Shown here one piece after another: positions 17,334 to 27,000 of a DNA stretch of 64,000 bases. Every line of letters starts with the position of its first letter. The first letter of the stretch is position 1. A program made the translations under genes and the position numbers. The DNA is from Rudanella lutea DSM 19387. Lineage in GTDB: Bacteria > Bacteroidota > Bacteroidia > Cytophagales > Spirosomataceae. Below the pieces are notes generated by a model, which made no database searches, was not told where the DNA came from, and was given only the letters and a program-made list of their open reading frames with translations. The stretch is taken from assembly GCF_000383955.1 (NCBI RefSeq), contig NZ_KB913013.1:6264515-6328514 (forward strand). Direction: 5' to 3'.

Positions 17334-18545
17334 ATGAAAAAACTACCTGTCACCGTATTGAGCGGCTTTCTGGGAGCCGGCAAAACCACCCTTCTTAACC
17401 ACATACTACATAATAAACAGGGCCTCAAAGTGGCGGTTATCGTCAACGATATGAGTGAGGTCAATGTAGATGCCCAACTCATTAACCAGCAAAGTACGCT
17501 CTCACGTACAGAGGAAAAACTGGTCGAAATGAGCAATGGCTGCATATGCTGTACCCTTCGGGAAGATCTGATGCTGGAAGTGGAAAAACTGGCCCGCGAA
17601 AACAGGTTCGACTATCTGCTTATTGAGTCAACGGGTATATCGGAGCCGCTACCTGTAGCTCAAACCTTTTCCTTTGTAGATGAAGAAAACGGAATTGACC
17701 TTTCGCGGTTTGCCCGGCTCGATACCCTTGTTACTGTGGTCGATGCGTTCAACTTTCCCAAAGACTTTGGTTCAATCGACAACGTGTACGGGAGACACCT
17801 GAATGATGACCCCACCGATACGCGCACAATTGTGAACCTGCTTACCGATCAGATTGAGTTTGCCAACGTCATCATCCTCAACAAGACTGATCTGCTCAGT
17901 CGCCAACAGATAGGCGAATTAAAGGCGATTCTGCATAAGCTGAACCCCAAAGCGCGGCTGATTGAATCGCAGTTTTCAACAGTCGATCCGGCTCAGATTC
18001 TGAACACTAAGCTATTCAACTTTGACGAGGCATCGCAGTCGGCGGGCTGGATTCAGGAGCTACAAAATCACAAAAACGGCATCGGCCACACGCCCGAGAC
18101 CGAAGAATACGGCATCGGGTCGTTTGTGTTCCGCGACCATCGGCCGTTTCACCCGGCACGTTTCTGGCAGTACCTGAGTGAGCATTTTCCGGCCGGCATC
18201 ATTCGCAGCAAAGGGCTGTTCTGGCTGGCTTCAAGACCCAACGAAGCCCTCAATTTCAGCCAGGCTGGCGGTAGTCTCCGGGCCGAACGAGCCGGGGTCT
18301 GGTGGGCCTCCATGCCGTTTCAAGAGCGTATTCGGTACGGTTCGTTTCTGGATAACCGCGACCAGATTGAAAGTCGCTGGCACAAACGCTTCGGGGACCG
18401 GCAAAACGAACTGGTCATCATCGGTCAGGATCTGAACGAGCCACAAATACGCGCAGAACTGGCGGAATGTTTGTGTACCGAGCTGGAACTGAAGCACATG
18501 GAAAACAACGGCGTCTTCAAAGACCCTTTCCCGGTTTGGGAATAG
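17334..18545 (+). CDS. COG0523 metal-chaperone GTPase, copy 2
   Basis: 403 residues from the ATG at 17334, beginning [20 protein letters not shown]; an in-frame upstream start at 17292 would place 14 odd residues before this normal family beginning. Walker A is [12 protein letters not shown], the metal motif is CICC in [15 protein letters not shown], and NKTD is the guanine motif. The C-terminal domain has [20 protein letters not shown] and [20 protein letters not shown], typical of the longer ZigA/YciC-like group linked to zinc limitation. It is longer than copy 1 and not a recent duplicate. The flavoprotein gene starts 13 bp after its stop, so both probably share the operator-promoter at 17237-17277. 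Confidence 0.94.
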   Translation: MKKLPVTVLSGFLGAGKTTLLNHILHNKQGLKVAVIVNDMSEVNVDAQLINQQSTLSRTEEKLVEMSNGCICCTLREDLMLEVEKLARENRFDYLLIESTGISEPLPVAQTFSFVDEENGIDLSRFARLDTLVTVVDAFNFPKDFGSIDNVYGRHLNDDPTDTRTIVNLLTDQIEFANVIILNKTDLLSRQQIGELKAILHKLNPKARLIESQFSTVDPAQILNTKLFNFDEASQSAGWIQELQNHKNGIGHTPETEEYGIGSFVFRDHRPFHPARFWQYLSEHFPAGIIRSKGLFWLASRPNEALNFSQAGGSLRAERAGVWWASMPFQERIRYGSFLDNRDQIESRWHKRFGDRQNELVIIGQDLNEPQIRAELAECLCTELELKHMENNGVFKDPFPVWE

Positions 18546-18558
18546 ACACATTCACATC

Positions 18559-19518
18559 ATGACAATCAACAAGATTTACGACGTAATCATCATTGGCGGA
18601 AGTTGCGCGGGCCTGAGTGCCGCGCTCGTTCTGGGCCGTTCGCTCCGGGAGGTGCTGGTCATCGACGCCGGTCAACCCTGTAACCGCCAAACACCCGCAT
18701 CGCACGGTTTTCTGACCCGCGATGGCGAATCACCGGCTCAACTCCTCGCCATTGCCCGCGAGCAACTGAGCCATTACCCTAACGTGGAGCTCCGCGCTGG
18801 AACGGTCGTCAACGCCCAGTTGACAACTGAAGGCATTCTGGTAACGTCACAGCCTACTGATGGTTCTGCAAGTCAGCAAGTTATCGTCAAAAAGCTGCTG
18901 CTGGCAACCGGCTTATTCGATATCATGCCCGACCTGCCGGGCTTTGCCGAATGCTGGGGCCGCTCGGTACTACATTGTCCGTATTGCCACGGGTATGAGG
19001 TACACGGGCAGCCGCTGGGTGTTTTAGCTAACGGTGAAGTGGGTTACGAGATGGCTACCCTCATTCAGCACTGGGCTAGCCACCTGACGCTGTTTACCAA
19101 CGGCCCGTCGACGCTCACCGAAACGCAGAAGGATACACTGACCCAACTCGGCATTCCGATTGTTGAAACGCCAATCGCCTTACTTGATCATCAAGCAAGT
19201 ATGCTTACCGGCATCGTATTCGATAATGGCAGCCGAGTGCCACTCACAGCTCTGTTTTCGCGCGTCCCCTTCCGGCAACATACCGACCTGCCCGAACAGT
19301 TAGGTTGTGAATTACACGAAACTGGGTTAATTAAAGTTAGTGAAGTAGGTGAGACAAACGTACCCGGCGTGTTTGCTGCGGGCGACGCGACAACGCTTTA
19401 TCGGCAAGTGAGTCAGGCGGTTGCCAGCGGTGCAAAAACGGGGGCCTGGATTAATCGAGAGTTACTCACTGCTTCATTGCAGGAGCGTGTTGTAAAATTG
19501 GCCGATTTGGATCAGTGA
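18559..19518 (+). CDS. Thioredoxin-reductase-like FAD oxidoreductase with CPYC
   Basis: 319 residues. The N-terminal FAD dinucleotide motif is IIIGGSCAGLSAALVLG. The redox pair is CPYC in HCPYCHGYEVHG, near residue 139, the position of the thioredoxin reductase disulfide. A C-terminal FAD motif GVFAAGDATT is present. The second nucleotide-binding segment reads GVLANGEVGYEMATLI and lacks the usual NADPH GGGxSA pattern, so the electron donor may differ from classical TrxB. Members of this group are flavin disulfide reductases of poorly known substrate. It sits 13 bp behind the zinc-type GTPase gene, suggesting a shared response, perhaps thiol or metal-site redox maintenance. It converges with the recombinase gene. 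Confidence 0.88.
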   Translation: MTINKIYDVIIIGGSCAGLSAALVLGRSLREVLVIDAGQPCNRQTPASHGFLTRDGESPAQLLAIAREQLSHYPNVELRAGTVVNAQLTTEGILVTSQPTDGSASQQVIVKKLLLATGLFDIMPDLPGFAECWGRSVLHCPYCHGYEVHGQPLGVLANGEVGYEMATLIQHWASHLTLFTNGPSTLTETQKDTLTQLGIPIVETPIALLDHQASMLTGIVFDNGSRVPLTALFSRVPFRQHTDLPEQLGCELHETGLIKVSEVGETNVPGVFAAGDATTLYRQVSQAVASGAKTGAWINRELLTASLQERVVKLADLDQ

Positions 19519-19594
19519 AAGGTGTAAATACAGCCACGGGCTCATCAAAATCGGTAGGCCAGAAGCGTACCTCCACCAAATTTGATATCCCGAA

Positions 19595-20800
19595 TCAGTC
19601 GGGCATTTGGTCGAGGTATGTTTTTTGTGTCTGTTTTTTGGTGTAAAACTGCGTTGTTTCCATCGTTTCGTGCCGAAGATGCTGTTGCACGTGCTCCAGA
19701 CTAACACCCGATTCGAGCAGAAGCTGCCCAGCGGTGTGGCGTAAACTGTGTGCCGACATTCCTTTACGTTTCAGTCCCTGCTGCCGCAAATACTTGTCGA
19801 CAACGTAACGGATCTGGTGTGTTTTTAGCTCGTCGAACAGAGACTCGTTTTGCCGGGCGGGTACAATGGGCCAGCGCTCTGTTTCCCGTAAAAACGCTTC
19901 AACCGCCTGACGGCATTCGGCAAAAAACTTGATCGGTTTGCGCGTATGTTTCCCTTTGCCCAACACCCGCAGTTGCCCCCGGTCAAAATCCAGGTCACCG
20001 AGTCGCAGGCGGGTCACTTCCACAGTTCGCAACCCTTCCAGACTCAGCAAAGCCATAATGGCTAAATCGCGCGCCGACTCGGGTACGGCAAGCAAGTCGC
20101 GCCGTTCGTTAGCTTCAAGGCTATCTTTGTAAAAGGTACGTTCAATCGCCAACCCACGAATATCGCTAATATCGCGCAATTCGTTGATTTGCTGCCCATT
20201 AAGCCCTAAGTTTTCCCGTTTACGGATGCACCAAACGGCCAATTGCTTAACCGCCGACAGGTACAGATTTACCGTAAACGGCGAGTAATCTTCCGCTTTC
20301 AGATGGTGAACAAAATCGGCTACGGTTTGCCCGCTCAACGAAGCCGTCTGCCCCAGGTGCAACTGCCCATCGACGTAAGCGAAAAAGGCATTCAGGGCCT
20401 TCGTGTAGGTTTCTTTGGAACGATCACCCCGTAGGTTTTTAGCGTCCCGAATAAACCGAAGTACCAGCTCATTCATAGCGGGCGGCAGCGTCGGGCCGCT
20501 CGGGTCGGGCACAACGGTAGGTTGACCAATCTGCTGGAAGAACAACATAAACTTCCGAATCGGCGAAACCCGATTGGGTGGCAAATAGGCGGTGTACTGC
20601 GCAAAGCTCACTCCGTCGATCGGCCTGTTTTTCTGGAGACAGTCATCGACAAACGCGCGAGCATGCCGGGGGTAATTACTTGACTTCGGTAGGTCGGTCG
20701 CGAAGTACCGGATCAGCTGACTCACTGTCAGTCGCGATTGCATCGCCCCCAACCCCTGTTGTGTACGCCCATCCAGTTTACGAAGTCCCTTCATCATCAT
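19595..20800 (-). CDS. Tyrosine recombinase / phage-type integrase
   Basis: 401 residues. An N-terminal SAM-like core-binding domain (about 110-220) precedes a catalytic domain with the full active set: Arg in LEGLRTVEVTRLRLGDL, the HxxR box in HSLRHTAGQLLLESG, a second His in LRHETMETTQFY and the Tyr nucleophile in that segment. The N-terminal 100 residues are an additional domain unlike that of the short XerC/D proteins. Three Met codons start the frame; ATG at 20800 was taken. It cuts and rejoins DNA at specific sites. No attachment-site repeats or other mobile genes were seen nearby. It stands downstream of the NRPS-PKS gene on the same strand and may mark a former mobile segment. Confidence 0.9.
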   Translation of the reverse strand: MMMKGLRKLDGRTQQGLGAMQSRLTVSQLIRYFATDLPKSSNYPRHARAFVDDCLQKNRPIDGVSFAQYTAYLPPNRVSPIRKFMLFFQQIGQPTVVPDPSGPTLPPAMNELVLRFIRDAKNLRGDRSKETYTKALNAFFAYVDGQLHLGQTASLSGQTVADFVHHLKAEDYSPFTVNLYLSAVKQLAVWCIRKRENLGLNGQQINELRDISDIRGLAIERTFYKDSLEANERRDLLAVPESARDLAIMALLSLEGLRTVEVTRLRLGDLDFDRGQLRVLGKGKHTRKPIKFFAECRQAVEAFLRETERWPIVPARQNESLFDELKTHQIRYVVDKYLRQQGLKRKGMSAHSLRHTAGQLLLESGVSLEHVQQHLRHETMETTQFYTKKQTQKTYLDQMPD

Positions 20801-20919
20801 TGGTTTAGCAATTCAAAGATCATACATTTTCCGGTTTTCACCAATTCACGCAAATCATAATTTATGAGACGGTGAAAGATTTAGACCAGTTGTCTACTCT
20901 GTCGTGCACACAAACAAGC

Positions 20920-20959
20920 CGCCCCGGCCAAATTTCAGTAGTGAAATGAGACCGGGGCG
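20920..20959 (-). terminator. Probable terminator hairpin after the NRPS-PKS gene
   Basis: CGCCCCGG (20920-20927) pairs with CCGGGGCG (20952-20959), and inside it ATTTCA (20932-20937) pairs with TGAAAT (20942-20947). The hairpin lies about 100 bp beyond the megasynthase stop and before the recombinase gene. The minus-strand sequence after it (GCTTGTTTG) is only moderately T-rich. Confidence 0.5.
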
Positions 20960-21062
20960 AGAAAAGCACGTATTTGAATGGAGAACGTATCCTGCTGATT
21001 AGCGATTAGGCTTCATCATTCATTACACACGGTACATTCTACATTTGCTTACAGTATAGTGC

Positions 21063-24000
21063 TTAGTTGGAGATTATTTGCAAAAATTTGGTCGGTCGTT
21101 CGGGGTCGGGGACAAACCAGGCTGGGTTACCCTCTTCGTCTCGGCCCAAACGGGCGCCAATAATCGGAGGTGTGCTTTTTTTATTTTTCTTTCGAACAGC
21201 TAGTTTGGGCATAAACTCCGCATCAGCCAAATCCTGAATACTCTCGATAAATGCCTCAACGATTCGGTCAATGTCATCGGGCGTGTGTGCTTCGGTCATG
21301 AAGCACGGAAAACCATCCCAGATATGAATACCTCGCTCGCGCATGAGCGTAAACAACAACTCACTGTAGGGGATCTCCTCCAAAAACTTGATTCTCCAAA
21401 GGGAGCCAAACTGCGACACCAGAATAGGCAGCTTATTGTCAGTTACAAACTGATTCATCGCATCAGCCAGGGTGCGGGCTTTGTCGGTCAATCGCTGTTG
21501 CAACGCAGGGCCTTGCTTCTGCATATACGTTAGCGAGGCTTTGGCAGCCGCCAGGGCCAACGGGTGCCGCACAAAGGTTCCTGCATAAAACGTGATGTCA
21601 GCCTCAGGATATGACGCGTCGCCGTAATTCCAGAAACCACCATCCAGTGCATCCATAAAAGTTGCCTTACCCGCAACTACACCAATGGGCAAACCGCCAC
21701 CCACTACTTTACCATACGAAGCCAGGTCTGCCTGAATACCAAACAACCCCTGAGCGCCAGCGGGGTGCATGCGAAATCCGGTGATAACTTCATCGAAAAT
21801 CAAGGCCGTACCCGACTCCGTTGTTACTTCTCTGACCTTCTTCAAAAACTCAACCGGCTGAAATTCAGCGCGTCGACTTTGTACGGGCTCTACCAGCACG
21901 GCCGCCAGTTCGTTGGCTCGTTTGCGAATGATGGCCAGACTTTCGTCGGTACCGTAATCCAGAATGAGCAAATTTTGGACAGCCTCCAAAGGAATTCCCA
22001 AAGCAGCCGGGTACGATTGCTGCGAACCGCCCGCGCGAGCAATTACTTCATCGAAGATGCCGTGGTAGGAACCCGTGAACACCACCACCAGCGAACGGCC
22101 GGTCACGGTGCGGGCCATGCGCATGGCAGCCAATACCGCTTCAGACCCAGTGTTACAAAGAGCAGCCCGCTCAAAGCCGGTGAACGAACAAATCATCTGG
22201 CAAACCTCACCAGCCAGCCGATGCTGCGGTCCAATCTCGTACCCTTTGTCCAGTTGTTCGTGAAGAACTTTATTCAGAAAATCAGGCCGGTGCCCAAACA
22301 GGATCGAGCCGAAACCATTGAGGACATCGATGTATTCATTCCCGTCAATGTCCCACAGCCGGCTACCGAGCGACTGATCAACCACAATCGGGTACACAAT
22401 TTCTTTGGTCAACGGCTTAAAACCCGTAACCGCCCGGGGGTCGGCCATCCACGGGCGATACTGCTGCGTATGCGCTTTACTACTGGCTGTTTTTTGGTTG
22501 TAGCGCTCTACATGTTCGTGTAAGAACTGTTTTTGCGAAGGACTCAGGGCTGTTATGTGGCGCTCGATCCGGGCACCAGCTCCAAATGGCCTGGCCACTG
22601 TTGCGGGCTCCTGAATTGGAGAAACCTGAGCCGCAGGCTGGGGAACCGGGGCAGGTGCAGGCGCACTATTAACCACATTAACGCCCTGTAAAATAGCCAG
22701 TTGCTGATTCAAAATCTGAATCTGCTGCGCAAACAGATTCACCACAGAAGGAGCATCGGGCAGGCTACTCACCACAGCTTGCGGGATAACCGGTTGCCTA
22801 TCCGCTTGGTTCTGAACAGGCGCAGCAACAGCCTGATTCACGGGCCCAACCGGACGCTCGGGCATAACCACTGCCGATGACGGGGCGGCAACGGGCCGAT
22901 ACGCATCGGCGGGCAACTTACTATCGAGATAGGCGAGTAACTTTTCCAGCGTATTGTACTCAGCCGAAAGCTGCCGGAACGAGATGGGCAAATCGAATTT
23001 CTTGCGAAGCTGAAACGAGAGTTGCGTAAGCGCCAACGAATCGAGGCCAAGGTCCAGAAAGCTGCTGCTCAGCCCTACATTTCGACTATCAACGCCAGCC
23101 GTTTCGGTCAGGATCGTCCTGACAGTGGCTAACAGTGTTTCTACTCTTGAACTCGGAGTTGACATGCTTATCGTTGAATGGGTTAAATCTGCCTGCGAAG
23201 GCATTTCTGCACACATGGTCCCTGAATGCACTAATGCTGAGGGCGATACTGGATCAACCCAGCAGCGCTTCCGGTCGAAAGCATACGTAGGCAACAAGAC
23301 TTTTTGCGGGGATGCAGCCGCGTAAAGGCCTGACCAGCTGGGGGAGACACCCAACGTCCACAAAGTGCCCAATGCCTTTAAAATTGCCCGCGATTCCGAC
23401 TGCTTACCGGCTTGTGTGTCTAAGCTGGCGACTACCCGGAGCGGATTTTCAAAACCCTGTTGGCGGGCCAAAGCCGTGGAAACCGTACCCGGCCCTACAT
23501 CCAGCAATAGGGCGTTAGGTACCTCGGTGAGTGTTCGTAAGGCGCGGGCAAACTGCACAGGCAACCGCATATGGTTAGCCCAGTACATGGGGTCGGTGGC
23601 CTCTGCATCGGTCAGCCATGTACCAGTCACCGTCGAAACAATCGGTTTGCGCGGATGTTGAAGCCTAATTTGCCCCACAATGGACGCAAAAGAAGCCACG
23701 GCCGGGTCCATCATGGCCGAGTGAAACGCATGACTCGTTTCGAGCATCCGATTTGGTATTTGCCGTCTGTCCAGTAGAGTAGCCAACCGCTCAATCCCTT
23801 CGTTGGGGCCAGCTACCACGCACTGCTGCGGGCTGTTGATGGCGGCAATCGACAGACCGGGTGGAAGCATAAACTGCAATTTTTCCGCATCCATCCGCAC
23901 CGAAAGCATACGCCCCGCGGGCAGTTCACTAATCAATCGCCCACGGGCAGCAATGAGTGTCAGTGTATCGGGGAGGGAGAAAACACCGGCCAAATGAGCC

Positions 24001-27000
24001 GCCACAAACTCCCCGATACTGTGCCCACAAAACAACGAGGGTGCGATACCCCAGCTCATCCAGAGTTGGGCTAGCGCGTATTCTGTTGTAAACAGAGCTG
24101 GCTGGGTGTAGCGTGTATTTTTGAGTCGCGATTGAGCCTCTTCATTATCCGGCCCAAAAAGCACGGTTCGAATATCGACATCCAATAGACCAAGCAAATG
24201 CGCAGCGCAGGCGTCAACGGCATCCCGGTACTCAGGCTCTGTTTGGTACAACTCGTTCCCCATATTCAGATACTGAGCCCCCTGACCGGGAAACATAAAC
24301 ACCAGTTCGCCGGGGCTTTCGGCAACAGTCGATGCGGGCTCTGGTGTCTGGTTACGAAGCTGATGGACAAGTTCTTCGGTCGAATCGGCTACCATAAACC
24401 GTCGGAGGTCAAACGAAGGCCGGGTGGTTTGAAGGGTGTACGCAACGTCAGACAAACTGGGGGCTTCGGGTTGAGAAAGGGCGGTCGCCAGTTGGTCAGC
24501 ATAGGCATTCAGACTCGCTTCCGATTTGGCCGACCAGCAAACGAGCTGAGTACGACGGGTGGGCTGGACCGAACAATCTCGTTCAACTGTTTGCGCGTAT
24601 TCTTCCAGAATAGTGTGCACATTGGTGCCTCCGACCCCAAACGAACTAACTCCCGCCCGGCGCGGATGCGCAGACTTGGCCTCGTCAAGGCCCGGTACAT
24701 TGTCAGGCCATGGCTGTAAGCGGTCATTCACGTAAAATGGGCTGCTGGCAAAATCGATAATCGGATTGGGCTGCTGATAACCGATGGAAGGAGGAAGCTG
24801 CCGATGATGCAAGGCCAGTGCCGTTTTGATAAAACCAGCAACGCCTGCTGCGGCTGTCAGGTGGCCCAGGTTACTCTTGATGGAGCCGATGGCGCAATAT
24901 TGCTTCCGATCCGTTTGGCCAAAAGCAAGGTTCAGTCCTTCCAGTTCGATTGGGTCACCGAGGGGCGTTGCCGTGCCGTGGGCTTCGACATAACTGATTG
25001 TAGCCGGGTCAACATTGGCATCATCGAGCGCCTTTCGGATCGCTACGGCCTGCCCCTGAGCACTCGGTGCTGTAAAACTCCCTTTTCCCCCGCCATCATT
25101 ATTTACCCCAACCCCTTTGATCACGGCATAAATTGTGTCGCCATCCTGCTGGGCATCGGCCAGCCGTTTCAGCAAAACAACCCCAGCGCCATCACTGAAA
25201 ACCGTACCACTGGCTTCGGCATCGAACGGTCGGCAATGACCATCCCGACTAAGCATGGCTCCTTCTTCGTACAAATGTCCACTATTGATCGGAGCCGTTA
25301 CGCTGGCCCCACCCGCAAGGGCCAGGTCGCACTGACCCAGGCGCAAGCTGTCAACGGCCTGGGTAATGGCTAATAACGACGATGAACAGGCCGAGTAGAC
25401 ACTAACAGCCGGGCCATTCAGGTTCAGCTGATAGGCCGTTCGCGATGCGATGAAATCTTTCTCATTGACCGTCATGGCCTGAAACGCCCCGATCTGATTG
25501 AGCACATCGGGGTTCGTCAGGATGTTGTTCAGGTAGTAAGTGTTATTGCCGCAACCCGCCCACAACCCAATTTCACCGTCAAAGCTGGTAGGCAGGTGGC
25601 CTGTTTTTTCCAGCACCTCCCACACAATCTCCAGAAAAACGCGCTGCTGAGGGTCCATCACCTCCGCGAGCTTTCCGTTCAGGTTGAAAAATTCGGCGTC
25701 GAAGTGGTCGGCGTGTTCCAGAATCCCACGAGCTTTTACATAGGCCGGGTCTGCCGTAAGGGAGGCCCCCAATGAGGGGTCCAGTTCCCCATCGGCAAAA
25801 AAACGAATCGTTTCCTGCCCATTGACCACCACCTGCCAAAGTGCCTCGGGCGAAGCGGCTCCGGGGAATCGCCCGGCCATTCCGATTACCGCAATATCCG
25901 TATCGTCGGTAAGGCGCGACCTACGGTCCCGCGAGCGCAATGGAGACTTAGCCGATCCGTTCAGAAAATTGGCCAGGGCCTCTACCGTCGGGTAGCCATA
26001 CAGCCTGGTAACGGGGAGGTCATACTGATAGGCCAGATTCAGCGCCGTCACGGTCCTGATCGCCAGCAGGGAGTTGCCACCCAACTCAAAAAAGTTGTCG
26101 CGAATCCCAACCCGGCTCACCTGGAGCACTTCTTTCCAAACCGCAATGAGATTCTGCTGAATCTGATTCTGAGGAGCCACGTACGCGCTGCTCAACAAAT
26201 CGGAGGCATCGGGGTTCGGAAGGGCTCGCCGATCCACTTTACCATTTCGGGTAAGCGGAATGGACTCGACAGACAAAAGCAGGGCAGGAACCATGTAGTC
26301 GGGTAGGCGTGTTTGTAAAAACGTCTTTATGGCAACCCGGTCGAAGCCAACCGGCATCACCACATAGCCAACCAGCCGTTTGTCGCCATGGGTGTCTTCA
26401 CGCGCCAGCACAACTGCCTGCTGTATCCCCGGATACTGAAGCAACACGGTTTCAATTTCCCCCAGCTCGATCCGAAAACCCCTGATTTTCACCTGCTCAT
26501 CTATCCGGCCCTGATAGACCATATTCCCATCGGGTAACCGAAGAGCCAGATCACCACTACGGTACAGTCGGTCGCCGGGCTCGGTACCAAACGGGTTTGC
26601 GATAAAGCGCGTAGCTGTCAGATCCGGGCGGTTCAGGTAGCCGCGGGCCAAGCCGGCCCCGCCCACATGCAGCTCGCCAACCTCCCCGACGCCCACCTCG
26701 CGCCCGTCGGGATCCAGAATAAAGGTTGTGAGGGTAGGAATTGGCACCCCGATCGGCGACCCAGCGTGCTCGCTTACCCCATCCAGTATGTGCTCCGAGG
26801 TAAGTGCCAGATAGGTCACGTGTACGGTGGTTTCCGTGATACCGTACATATTGATCAGCGCACAGTCGGGGTATGCCTCAAACCAGGGCTTCAATCGGGT
26901 CGGATGCAGGGCTTCGCCCCCATAAATGACGTATCGCAGAGCCAACGAATGTATACCACCGACCACCTGCTCTTGTAAGGCATAAAAAGCAGAGGGGGTT

